Shown here piece after piece: positions 41,935-49,823 of a stretch of DNA of 64,000 nt. Made by a program: the position numbers and the translations under genes. How positions within the stretch are numbered: position 1 is the first letter of the stretch; each line of letters opens with the position of its first letter. The stretch covers positions 5,952,001 through 6,016,000 of the forward strand of contig NZ_CP034279.1 of assembly GCF_009739905.1 (NCBI RefSeq). Direction: 5' to 3'. The notes beneath the pieces were generated by a model that made no database searches, was not told where the DNA came from, and saw only the letters and a list, made by a program, of their open reading frames with translations. Origin of the DNA: Streptomyces ficellus (GTDB lineage: Bacteria > Actinomycetota > Actinomycetes > Streptomycetales > Streptomycetaceae).

Positions 41935-42891
41935 ATGGCCATTGCCAAGGCCGAGCGGCTGATGAACCTGGCGCTGTGCCTGCTGGGGACCAGGCGCCCA
42001 CTCAGCAAGCGGGAACTGCGCAGCTCGATCGAGGCCTACCTGGAAGCCGGCTCCGACGACGCCTTCAACCGCATGTTCGAGCGCGACAAGGACGATCTGC
42101 GCGAACTCGGCCTCGTCATCGAGACCGTGGAGAACCTCGACGGTGACACCGGCTACCTCGCCCGCCGCGACTCCAACCGGCTGCCCCCCATCCAGCTCGA
42201 CGCCGAGGAGGCCGCCGCGCTCGGCCTGGCCGCCAAGGTCTGGCAGCAGGCCCGCCTCGCCGGCGCCGCCAGCGGCGCCCTCCAGAAGCTGCGCGCCGCC
42301 GGCATGCCCGAGGCGGGCGACACGTACGACACCCCGCACAGCGCCCTCGAACCGCGCATTCCCGTCCACGAGGCGGCCTTCGAGCCGCTGATGCTGGCCT
42401 GCCGCGACCGGCGCCCCGTGGTCTTCGAGTACCGCAAGGCCAACGCCGCCCGCCCCGAGGCCCGCCACGTGGAGCCCTGGACGCTGGAGTGCTGGCGGGG
42501 TCACTGGTACCTGGCCGGCTGGGACCGCGAGCGGGGCGCCGAGCGCGTGTTCCGGCTCTCCCGGATCACCGGCAGGGTCCGGTCCCGCGCCGGTGCCTTC
42601 ACCGCGCCCGTACCGGACGTGTCGACCGTACGCGAGACGGTCGAGAGCTGGGCGGGGGAGACGGCCACCCGCTCCGCGCGGATCCGGCTGCGCACCGACT
42701 GCGGCTACCCGCTGCGCGCCCGCGCCCTGTCGGTGCGTGAGCTGGGCGACGGCTGGGACGAGCTGGAGATCCCGTACGGGCACGGCCTGGACGCCTGGCT
42801 CGTGGAGTTCGGGCCGGACGTGGTCGTGCTGGAGCCCGCTGATCTGCGGGCCGACGTGGTGGACCGGCTGCGTGCCGTGGCCAAGGGCTGA
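41935..42891 (+). CDS. pafB: WYL-domain transcriptional regulator PafB
   Basis: 318 residues. N-terminal winged helix (AIAKAERLMNLALCLLGTRR, KRELRSSIEAYLE), WYL domain (~140-215; FEPLMLACRDRRPVVFEYRK) and a C-terminal WCX-like extension. In mycobacteria PafB and PafC form the activator of the LexA-independent DNA-damage response. ATG start with GAGGTGCGG upstream. 16 bases before pafC; the pair follows pafA and the FKBP genes. Confidence 0.94.
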   Translation: MAIAKAERLMNLALCLLGTRRPLSKRELRSSIEAYLEAGSDDAFNRMFERDKDDLRELGLVIETVENLDGDTGYLARRDSNRLPPIQLDAEEAAALGLAAKVWQQARLAGAASGALQKLRAAGMPEAGDTYDTPHSALEPRIPVHEAAFEPLMLACRDRRPVVFEYRKANAARPEARHVEPWTLECWRGHWYLAGWDRERGAERVFRLSRITGRVRSRAGAFTAPVPDVSTVRETVESWAGETATRSARIRLRTDCGYPLRARALSVRELGDGWDELEIPYGHGLDAWLVEFGPDVVVLEPADLRADVVDRLRAVAKG

Positions 42892-42907
42892 GGGGGACGG
42901 GGAGACG

Positions 42908-43864
42908 ATGGCCGCGAACGCGATCGACCAGACCAGGCGGATGCTGTCGCTGGTGACCTACCTGCGGGAGCGCCCCGGCGCCCATGTCGGGGACGTCGCC
43001 CGGGCGTTCGGCATCACCGAGGACGAGCTGATCTCGGACCTCGACGTGCTGCCCATGTGCGGGACCAGCTTCCGCGGCGGCGACCTGCTCGACATCGACA
43101 CCGACGGCGAGCAGATCTGGTGGCACAACCCGGACGACGTGGCCGAGCCGCTGCGGCTCGCCGCCGACGAGGCGACCGCGCTGCTGGTCGCGGCACGGGC
43201 CGTCGCCACCCTGCCCGGGCTGCGCGAGGGCGACCGGGAGGCGCTGCTGCGGGCCACCGCCAAGCTGGAGGCAGCGGCAGGCGAGGCGGCCGGGGCCAGC
43301 TCCCGGCTCTCGGTGACCTTCGAGTCCGAGGGCGGCGTCTTCGCCGAGGTCGACCGGGCCATCTCGGAACGGCGCCGACTGTGGGTGCGGTACTACTCGC
43401 CGGCGCGGGACGAGCTCACGGAGCGCGAGGTCGACCCCATCCGGCTGTTCGCCGTCGGCCACACCTACATGGAGGCCTGGTGCCGGCTGTCCGAGGCGCG
43501 GCGGACCTTCCGCCTCGACCGGGTGGCCGAGATCCGGCTGCTCGACGAGCCGTCCGCGCCGCCCGAGATCGAGCTGCGCGACCTGTCCGAGGGCCTGGTC
43601 CAGCCGTCCGCCGACGACCCGGAGGTCATGGTCGAGGTCGGTCCGGGCGGCCGCTGGGTGGCCGAGTACTACCCGCACGACAGCGCGGAGGAGCTGCCCG
43701 ACGGGGGCCTGCGCATCACCCTGCGGACGCCGGACCCGGCGTCGCTGCGGCGGCTGGCCCTGCGCCTGGGCCGGGAGGGCCGGATCGTCTCCCCGCCGGA
43801 GCTGGCGGCGAGCGCCCGGCAGGCGGCGTGCGAGGCGCTGGCCGCGTACGGGGACCAGGCGTAG
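42908..43864 (+). CDS. pafC: WYL-domain transcriptional regulator PafC
   Basis: 318 residues, same architecture as PafB: N-terminal winged helix (QTRRMLSLVTYLRERPGAHV, ~8-27), WYL domain (~145-220; FAEVDRAISERRRLWVRYYS) and C-terminal extension. Acts with PafB, probably as a heterodimer, in response to DNA damage. The ATG at 42908 follows GGGGAGACG; longer in-frame readings overlap pafB and lack similarity. Confidence 0.94.
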   Translation: MAANAIDQTRRMLSLVTYLRERPGAHVGDVARAFGITEDELISDLDVLPMCGTSFRGGDLLDIDTDGEQIWWHNPDDVAEPLRLAADEATALLVAARAVATLPGLREGDREALLRATAKLEAAAGEAAGASSRLSVTFESEGGVFAEVDRAISERRRLWVRYYSPARDELTEREVDPIRLFAVGHTYMEAWCRLSEARRTFRLDRVAEIRLLDEPSAPPEIELRDLSEGLVQPSADDPEVMVEVGPGGRWVAEYYPHDSAEELPDGGLRITLRTPDPASLRRLALRLGREGRIVSPPELAASARQAACEALAAYGDQA

Positions 43865-43962
43865 GCGGGATTCTGCCGGCGGGACGGGGTGCGGGGGCGC
43901 GGGGGGTGCGGCCTTGGGCGGCGGGCGACCGGCTGGGGGAGTGGTGCGGAGAGAGCTGAGGG

Positions 43963-43975
43963 AATTGAGGAAATT
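43963..43975 (+). promoter_or_regulatory. Direct AATT repeats with 9-base spacing
   Basis: AATT at 43963-43966 and 43972-43975 (GAATTGAGGAAATTG), unusually AT-rich here, immediately before the GTG at 43980. It may be a direct-repeat protein site; the GAGGAA in the middle also serves as ribosome-binding site. Confidence 0.35.
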
Positions 43976-43979
43976 GTCC

Positions 43980-44231
43980 GTGACGTCCGGAACTATCGTG
44001 TCGCCGCCGGCCCCGGTCCTCTTCAAGGCCGCCTGCCCCGAGTGCCAGGCCCGCTGCGAACTGTCCGCCGGCTCCCTGCGCCTCGCCATCGGCGCCAGCC
44101 GCCGGACCACTTTCTACTCCTTCACCTGCCCCGAGTGCGGCTCCGCCGTCCGCAAGCCGGCCGGTGACCGCATCGTCGAACTCCTCACGGGCGGCGGCGT
44201 GCGGACCCTGCGCCTCCACTCCACCGTCTGA
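43980..44231 (+). CDS. Small zinc-ribbon protein
   Basis: 83 residues, function unknown. Two CxxC pairs, CPEC (C19, C22; a further C26) and CPEC (C50, C53), about 28 residues apart, form a zinc ribbon. The intervening part is basic (ASRRTTFYSF). Probably cytosolic and possibly nucleic-acid-binding. GTG start at 43980 with GAGGAA upstream; a start at 43914 would add a low-complexity leader and is less likely. 115 bases after pafC, same strand. Confidence 0.7.
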   Translation: MTSGTIVSPPAPVLFKAACPECQARCELSAGSLRLAIGASRRTTFYSFTCPECGSAVRKPAGDRIVELLTGGGVRTLRLHSTV

Positions 44232-44239
44232 GCGTCGTC

Positions 44240-44245
44240 TAGGCT
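44240..44245 (+). promoter_or_regulatory. -10 hexamer TAGGCT of a leaderless transcript
   Basis: TAGGCT ends exactly 6 bases before the ATG at 44252; no ribosome-binding site. Confidence 0.5.
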
Positions 44246-44251
44246 CTGCGC

Positions 44252-44449
44252 ATGTTCTGGCCCATGCTCGCCATCGCCCTGGGGTTCCTCGGTATCGCCG
44301 TGCTCGGCGTCCTCGGCATCCGGGTCTTCGTCGAGGCCCAGCGCCTCGGCCGCCAAGTGACGCACACCACACAGCGGATCAACCGTGCGGCCGAGGACCT
44401 GGAACGGGCGGCCACCGATCTGGCCCGCACCGGCGACACCTTGCGGTGA
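44252..44449 (+). CDS. Small single-pass membrane protein
   Basis: 65 residues, unrecognised. One membrane helix (MLAIALGFLGIAVLGVLGIR, ~5-24) followed by an amphipathic or coiled-coil tail (EAQRLGRQVTHTTQRINRAA). The -10 at a leaderless distance and the codon usage support a real gene. It resembles the many small bacterial membrane proteins with DUF948-like tails. Role unknown; lies upstream of tatA. Confidence 0.65.
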   Translation: MFWPMLAIALGFLGIAVLGVLGIRVFVEAQRLGRQVTHTTQRINRAAEDLERAATDLARTGDTLR

Positions 44450-44570
44450 CGACGCCGTCTCCTCGGGCCCGGCCGCGAGGAGTACGCTGCTTGTTCCGGC
44501 GCGTGAACGGCACAGGCCCACAGGCGCCGGCCCGGAACGCGGAGTACGCACAGGGATTGCCCGGCGTTTA

Positions 44571-44601
44571 CCCGTGCGAGTTACGATCCTTGCAGCACGG
44601 G
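44571..44601 (+). promoter_or_regulatory. tatA upstream hairpin and -10 candidate
   Basis: CCCGTGC (44571-44577) and GCACGGG (44595-44601) could form a hairpin around TACGAT (44582-44587), a -10 candidate; TTGCCC at 44557 is 19 bases before it. Confidence 0.35.
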
Positions 44602-44671
44602 GCTGGACAACGGTCCGGTCGCAGAGGTAAGTCCCACTCCCCCAGCCGCCTCGGTGAGAAGGAAGTCGCAC

Positions 44672-44953
44672 ATGATCGGCAATCTGAAGCCCCTCGAGAT
44701 CGTTCTGATCATCGTAGTCATCCTGCTGCTCTTCGGTGCCAAGAAGCTCCCTGAGATGGCGCGTTCGCTGGGCAAGTCGGCCCGCATCCTCAAGAGCGAG
44801 GCGAAGGCCATGAAGAAGGACGACGCCGAGTCCGCCCCGGCCTCCACCACGGACCAGGCCGCCCAGCAGGCCGCCCCGCGCACGATCCAGGCCGCGCCCG
44901 GCGACGTGAGCAGCGCCCGCCCGGTCGCCGAGCAGAACACCACCAAGAGCTGA
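44672..44953 (+). CDS. tatA: Twin-arginine translocase subunit TatA
   Basis: 93 residues. One N-terminal membrane helix (LEIVLIIVVILLLFGAKKLP) with the FG hinge, an amphipathic helix (EMARSLGKSARILKSEAKAM) and a disordered tail. Oligomers form the passage for folded proteins bearing RR signal peptides. The ATG at 44672 follows GAAGGAAG; the in-frame start 18 bases upstream is less likely. Followed by tatC after 49 bases. Confidence 0.96.
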   Translation: MIGNLKPLEIVLIIVVILLLFGAKKLPEMARSLGKSARILKSEAKAMKKDDAESAPASTTDQAAQQAAPRTIQAAPGDVSSARPVAEQNTTKS

Positions 44954-45002
44954 CGCACACGCGCTGACGGCTGCCGCACTCGCACGAGACAAGGGAAGTG
45001 GG

Positions 45003-45959
45003 TTGCTCAAGTCTGCCCGCAAGCGGGAGAAGGACGACGAGGGGCGGATGCCCCTCGCCGAGCATTTGCGTGAACTGCGGAACCGGCTTCTGAAGTCGGT
45101 TATCGCCATTGCGGTAGCGGTGATCGTCGCGGCCTTCTTCCAGAAGGACATCTTCGAATTCCTGATGAGGCCGATCCTGGAGTCGGTGGGCTGTGCCAAT
45201 GGCCAGCTGGTCACCAGGGACGGACGGCCGTGCGCGGACATGACGACGAACGGTCTGCTCTCGCCGTTCACCATCGCGCTCAAGGTGGCGCTGATGGCCG
45301 GTGTCCTGGTGGCCACCCCGGTCTGGCTGTACCAGCTCTGGGCCTTCGTCGCCCCCGGTCTGCACCACAAGGAGAAGCGCTACGCCCTCGGCTTCGCCGC
45401 CATCGGTGTGCCGCTCTTCGTCCTCGGTGCGTACGTCGCGTACACGATCCTTCCGCAGACCGCCGAGATCATGCTGAGCTTCACGCCGGAAGGCGCGAAG
45501 AACCTACTGCCGCTCGACGACTACCTCGACCTGATCACCCGCATGGTGGTGGTGTTCGGACTGGCCTTCGAGCTGCCCCTGCTGCTGATCCTGCTCAACT
45601 TCACCGGCGTCCTGACCGGGCGGCGGATGTTGCACTGGTGGCGCGGCATGATCATCGGCTTGACGGCCTTCGCCGCGATCGCCACGCCCGGCGGCGACCC
45701 CCTCTCGATGATCCTGCTGGCCGGACCGCTTGCGGTGCTCTACTTCATCGCGGTCGCGGTGTCCCTGCTCAATGACCGGCGCCGGCGTTTCGGCAACCCC
45801 GACCGGGGCCTCTCCGACGACGAGGCCTCCCAGCTGGACCTCACCCCCGAGGCCATCGGCGCGGTCGAAGCCGTACCCACCGCCCCGGCACTGCCCGAGC
45901 AGGCGGACGGCGGCCGGTCGCAGCGGCTGAACGGCAGCGGGTACGACGACGTCACCTGA
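45003..45959 (+). CDS. tatC: Twin-arginine translocase subunit TatC
   Basis: 318 residues, six membrane helices; the receptor for twin-arginine signal peptides. MPLAEHLRELRNRLL (~16-30) is the conserved signal-peptide-binding N-terminus, and FELPLLLILLNFTGVLTGRR lies near residue 195. The C-terminal ~50 residues are a cytosolic tail. The TTG at 45003 is used because GGGAAGTGG precedes it and homology begins soon after; an ATG at ~45048 is possible but would remove part of the conserved leader. Operon with tatA; strong terminator follows. Confidence 0.96.
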   Translation: MLKSARKREKDDEGRMPLAEHLRELRNRLLKSVIAIAVAVIVAAFFQKDIFEFLMRPILESVGCANGQLVTRDGRPCADMTTNGLLSPFTIALKVALMAGVLVATPVWLYQLWAFVAPGLHHKEKRYALGFAAIGVPLFVLGAYVAYTILPQTAEIMLSFTPEGAKNLLPLDDYLDLITRMVVVFGLAFELPLLLILLNFTGVLTGRRMLHWWRGMIIGLTAFAAIATPGGDPLSMILLAGPLAVLYFIAVAVSLLNDRRRRFGNPDRGLSDDEASQLDLTPEAIGAVEAVPTAPALPEQADGGRSQRLNGSGYDDVT

Positions 45960-45992
45960 CCGGTGCGCGGCGGCAGCGACACCCCGTGACGA

Positions 45993-46022
45993 AAGGCCCT
46001 CCAGGTGCACCTGGAGGGCCTT
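45993..46022 (+). terminator. Terminator of tatAC
   Basis: AAGGCCCTCCAGG and its perfect complement around TGCA, ending in TTGT. Confidence 0.85.
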
Positions 46023-46101
46023 GTGCCGTTCCCGGGGCGTGAGGCTCCGGTCACGGTCTGCCGAGCTGATTAAAGATCGGCTGACTGTCAGTGCCGGCGG
46101 G

Positions 46102-46107
46102 TAGGCT
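46102..46107 (+). promoter_or_regulatory. -10 hexamer TAGGCT of the helicase gene
   Basis: TAGGCT ends 10 bases before the ATG at 46118; CTGACT at 46081 is a -35 candidate with a 15-base spacer. The message would have almost no leader. Confidence 0.4.
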
Positions 46108-46117
46108 CGATAGCAAG

Positions 46118-48937
46118 ATGACAGAAGAACTCACACCCGCGGAGGCGTACGCGGCCGCCCGGCTCCGTGCCGCCGAAGAGGCAACCGCGCTCGCTCCCTT
46201 CCGCGCCCTGTACGACTTCGAGCTGGACCCGTTCCAGATCGAGGCATGCCAGGCCCTCGAGGCCGGCAAGGGCGTACTCGTCGCGGCACCCACCGGCTCG
46301 GGCAAGACCATCGTCGGTGAGTTCGCCGTGCACCTCGCCCTGGAGCAGGGGCGCAAGTGCTTCTACACCACGCCCATCAAGGCCCTGTCGAACCAGAAGT
46401 ACGCCGACCTGGTCAAGCGGTACGGGGCGGGCAAGGTCGGCCTGCTCACCGGGGACAACAGCGTCAATTCCGAGGCGCCGGTGGTCGTGATGACCACCGA
46501 GGTCCTGCGCAACATGCTGTACGCGGGCTCCCAGTCCCTCCGCGGCCTGGGCTATGTGGTGATGGACGAGGTGCACTACCTCTCCGACCGGTTCCGCGGG
46601 GCCGTCTGGGAGGAAGTGATCATTCACCTCCCCGAGTCGGTGACCCTGGTGTCGCTCTCCGCGACCGTGTCGAACGCCGAGGAGTTCGGTGACTGGCTGG
46701 ACACGGTCCGTGGCGACACCGAGGTGATCGTCTCGGAGAGCCGGCCCGTGCCGCTGTGGCAGCACGTCCTGGCGGGGCGCCGGATCTACGACCTCTTCGA
46801 GGAGGAGACCGACCACGGCGGGCGCGGCTCCGGCCGGCGCGAGGTCAACCCCGACCTGATCCGCCTGGCCCGGATGGAGAACTCGCGCCCGATGGGCGGC
46901 CGTGACCGGCGCCGGGGACGGGAGGCCGACCGCGAGCGTGAGCGGCGCCAGCGCTCGCGGATCTGGACACCGGGACGCCCCGAGGTCATCGAGCGGCTGG
47001 ACGCCGAGGGGCTGCTGCCCGCCATCACGTTCATCTTCAGCCGCGCCGGCTGCGAGGCCGCCGTACAGCAGTGCCTCTACGCGGGGCTCCGCCTCAACGA
47101 CGAGGCCGGGCGCGCCCGGGTCCGGGAGATCGTCGAGGAGCGCACCGCCTCCATCCCCACCGAGGACCTGCACGTCCTCGGGTACTACGAATGGCTGGAA
47201 GGCCTGGAGCGGGGCATCGCCGCGCACCACGCCGGCATGCTGCCGACCTTCAAGGAAGTCGTCGAGGAGCTGTTCGTACGCGGCCTGGTCAAGGCCGTGT
47301 TCGCCACCGAGACACTGGCGCTCGGCATCAACATGCCCGCGCGGTCGGTGGTGTTGGAGAAGCTCGTCAAGTGGAACGGCGAGCAGCACGCCGACATCAC
47401 CCCCGGTGAGTACACCCAGCTGACCGGGCGCGCCGGGCGGCGCGGCATCGACGTCGAGGGCCACGCGGTCGTGCTCTGGCAGCGCGGCATGGACCCCGGC
47501 CACCTCGCGGGCCTGGCCGGCACCCGTACGTATCCGCTGCGCTCCAGCTTCAAGCCCTCGTACAACATGGCGGTCAACCTGGTCGACCAGTTCGGCCGGC
47601 ACCGCTCGCGCGAGCTGCTGGAGACGTCGTTCGCGCAGTTCCAGGCGGACCGGTCCGTGGTCGGCATCTCCCGCCAGGTCCAGCGCAACGAGGAGGGTCT
47701 CGAGGGTTACCGGGAGGGCATGACGTGCCACCTCGGGGACTTCGAGGAGTACGCGCGGCTGCGCCGCGAACTCAAGGACCGTGAGACGGAGCTGGCCAAA
47801 CAGGGCGCCGCGCAGCGCCGGGTGGCGGCCGCCACGTCGCTGGAGCGGCTCAAGCCGGGTGACGTCATCCATGTGCCGACCGGCAAGTTCGCCGGGCTGG
47901 CGCTGGTGCTGGACCCCGGGCTGCCCGCCGGGCGGGCCAACGGGCACCGGGGCTTCGAGCACCAGGACGGCCCGCGCCCGCTCGTGCTCACCGCCGAACG
48001 GCAGGTCAAGCGGCTGGCGTCGATCGACTTCCCGGTGCCGGTCGAACCGCTGGAGCGCATGCGCATCCCCAAGTCGTTCAACCCTCGGTCCCCGCAGTCC
48101 CGGCGCGACCTCGCGTCCGCGCTGCGGACCAAGGCCGGGCACATAGCGCCGGAGCGGCACCGCAAGCAGCGCTCCGCGGCGGCCGACGACCGCGAGATCG
48201 CCCGCTTGCGCACCGCCCTGCGCGCCCATCCGTGCCACGGGTGCGACGAGCGGGAGGACCACGCACGGTGGGCCGAGCGGTACCACCGGCTCCAGCGCGA
48301 CACCAAGCAGCTGGAGCGGCGGATCGAGGGGCGTACCAACACGATCGCCCGCACCTTCGACCGGATCGTCGCCCTCCTGACGGAGATGGACTACCTGCGC
48401 GGCAACGAGGTCACGGAACACGGCAAGCGGCTCGCCCGGCTCTACGGCGAACTGGACCTGCTGGCCAGCGAGTGCCTGCGCGACGGCGTCTGGGAGGGGC
48501 TCAACCCCGCCGAACTGGCCGCGTGCGTCTCCGCCCTGGTCTTCGAGGCCCGGCAGTCGGACGACGCGGTGGCGCCGAAGCTCCCGTCGGGCAAGGCCAA
48601 GGCCGCGCTCGGCGAGATGGTGCGGATCTGGGGACGGCTGGACGCCCTGGAGGAGGAGTTCCGGATCAACCAGGCCGAGGGCGTCGGCCAGCGCGAGCCG
48701 GACCTCGGCTTCGCCTGGGCCGCCTACCAGTGGGCCTCCGACAAGGGCCTCGACGAAGTGCTGCGCGAGGCCGAGATGCCGGCCGGTGACTTCGTCCGCT
48801 GGTGCAAGCAGGTCATCGACGTGCTCGGGCAGATCGCGGCCGCGGCGCCGAGGGAGAACAGCACGGTTGCCAAGAACGCCCGCAAGGCGGTCGACTCGCT
48901 GCTGAGGGGAGTCGTCGCCTACAGCTCGGTGGGCTGA
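46118..48937 (+). CDS. helY: SKI2/Mtr4-type DEAD/DEAH-box helicase (HelY-like)
   Basis: 939 residues. Superfamily-2 RNA helicase. Q-like region FELDPFQIEACQAL, motif I APTGSGKT (~54-61), motif II MDEVHYL (DEVH, ~149-155), motif III SLSATVSN, motif V ATETLALGINMPAR (~397-410) and motif VI QLTGRAGRRG (~433-442). A charged insertion of unknown role at ~240-285 (GRDRRRGREADRERERRQRS). The C-terminal DSHCT-type domain supports the SKI2/Mtr4 group. Eukaryotic relatives feed RNA to the exosome; the actinobacterial substrate is not established. Often near tatAC in actinomycetes. Confidence 0.94.
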   Translation: MTEELTPAEAYAAARLRAAEEATALAPFRALYDFELDPFQIEACQALEAGKGVLVAAPTGSGKTIVGEFAVHLALEQGRKCFYTTPIKALSNQKYADLVKRYGAGKVGLLTGDNSVNSEAPVVVMTTEVLRNMLYAGSQSLRGLGYVVMDEVHYLSDRFRGAVWEEVIIHLPESVTLVSLSATVSNAEEFGDWLDTVRGDTEVIVSESRPVPLWQHVLAGRRIYDLFEEETDHGGRGSGRREVNPDLIRLARMENSRPMGGRDRRRGREADRERERRQRSRIWTPGRPEVIERLDAEGLLPAITFIFSRAGCEAAVQQCLYAGLRLNDEAGRARVREIVEERTASIPTEDLHVLGYYEWLEGLERGIAAHHAGMLPTFKEVVEELFVRGLVKAVFATETLALGINMPARSVVLEKLVKWNGEQHADITPGEYTQLTGRAGRRGIDVEGHAVVLWQRGMDPGHLAGLAGTRTYPLRSSFKPSYNMAVNLVDQFGRHRSRELLETSFAQFQADRSVVGISRQVQRNEEGLEGYREGMTCHLGDFEEYARLRRELKDRETELAKQGAAQRRVAAATSLERLKPGDVIHVPTGKFAGLALVLDPGLPAGRANGHRGFEHQDGPRPLVLTAERQVKRLASIDFPVPVEPLERMRIPKSFNPRSPQSRRDLASALRTKAGHIAPERHRKQRSAAADDREIARLRTALRAHPCHGCDEREDHARWAERYHRLQRDTKQLERRIEGRTNTIARTFDRIVALLTEMDYLRGNEVTEHGKRLARLYGELDLLASECLRDGVWEGLNPAELAACVSALVFEARQSDDAVAPKLPSGKAKAALGEMVRIWGRLDALEEEFRINQAEGVGQREPDLGFAWAAYQWASDKGLDEVLREAEMPAGDFVRWCKQVIDVLGQIAAAAPRENSTVAKNARKAVDSLLRGVVAYSSVG

Positions 48938-48970
48938 CCCGCTCCGCCCCGCCGTACCGCACGCAGCCGG

Positions 48971-49008
48971 GCCCGGCCGGGAACCCCCTCGGGGGCACCC
49001 GGCCGGGC
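48971..49008. terminator. Bidirectional terminator after the helicase gene
   Basis: GCCCGGCCGGG pairs with CCCGGCCGGGC; an inner CCCCC/GGGGG stem adds to it. It lies between convergent genes. Confidence 0.7.
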
Positions 49009-49016
49009 CTGCGGCG

Positions 49017-49790
49017 TCACCGCCCCGAGGTAGCGACGGAAGGGCCCGCCTTCGCGAGCGCCTCCGCCAGGGCGGCCAGGTCCAACGCGCGCAGCACCCG
49101 ATCGCCATGGCCCGGCAGCGGTACGTGCAGCGGGCCGGTCCAGCGGGCCGGGACGGCTTCGGCCCCGTACACCGCGCCCGCCAGCATCCCCGTGACGGCC
49201 GCGACGGTGTCGGTGTCACCGCCCAGGTCGACCGCCGCCGCCAGCGACTCCTCGAAGGAACCCGTCGTCCGCAGCGCCCAGAGCGCCGAACCCAGGCACG
49301 GCCACACCGCCCCGTTGAACTCGGTGGCCTCGTCCGGGTGCCAGTCCGCGGCCAGGACGACCGCCCAGCGCGCCCGGTGGTCCGGGTGGACGGCGGCCAG
49401 GGCGTCCGGGACGGCCACGTCGGGATCGGCGCCGTCCAGGGCGGCCCGTACCAACTCGTGCAGCACGGCCGTCCCTTCCCACGCCGCCCGGTCGCCGTGC
49501 GTGAGCGCCGCGATCCGCCGGGCGGCCTCCATGGTCCCGGCCTGCCCGGCGCCCGCGAAGTACACGGCGGACGTCGCCGCCCGCATGAGCGAACCGTTGC
49601 CCGCGGCCCGCCCGTTGGTCCGGAAGTGCAGCGCCGCCGCGCGGTCCCACGGCTGACCGTTCGTCAGGACGTCCTCGGTCTGCAAGCCGACGTCCTTCGG
49701 CGCGCCGGCCGCCCACCGCCGGAACCGGTCGAACACATCTGGAAGGTCGAGCCCGTCGCGTTCCAGCAGGGACTCCCTGGCTTTGTCCAC
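49017..49790 (-). pseudogene. ADP-ribosylglycohydrolase, C-terminal fragment
   Basis: 257 codons that match the ADP-ribosylglycohydrolase (DraG/ARH3-like) family from about its first third to the end: ESLLERDGLDLPDVFDRFRR, GQPWDRAAALHFRTNGRAAG, GNGSLMRAA, and the second metal motif DLGGDTDTVAAVTGMLAGA. The N-terminal part with the first metal motif (TDDT) is missing, so the enzyme cannot be active. The original N-terminus lies 1.6 kb upstream (51418-51618), beyond an inserted gene. GTG at 49790 is the first usable codon and lacks a good ribosome-binding site. It is in frame with the stop of the inserted gene. Confidence 0.8.
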
Positions 49791-49823
49791 GAGATTGGAC
49801 AGCAGTAGTGCAGCACTTCGGAT

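Noticed and set aside
46088..49219. Minus-strand open frame of 1043 codons
   Set aside because: Antisense shadow of the helicase gene.
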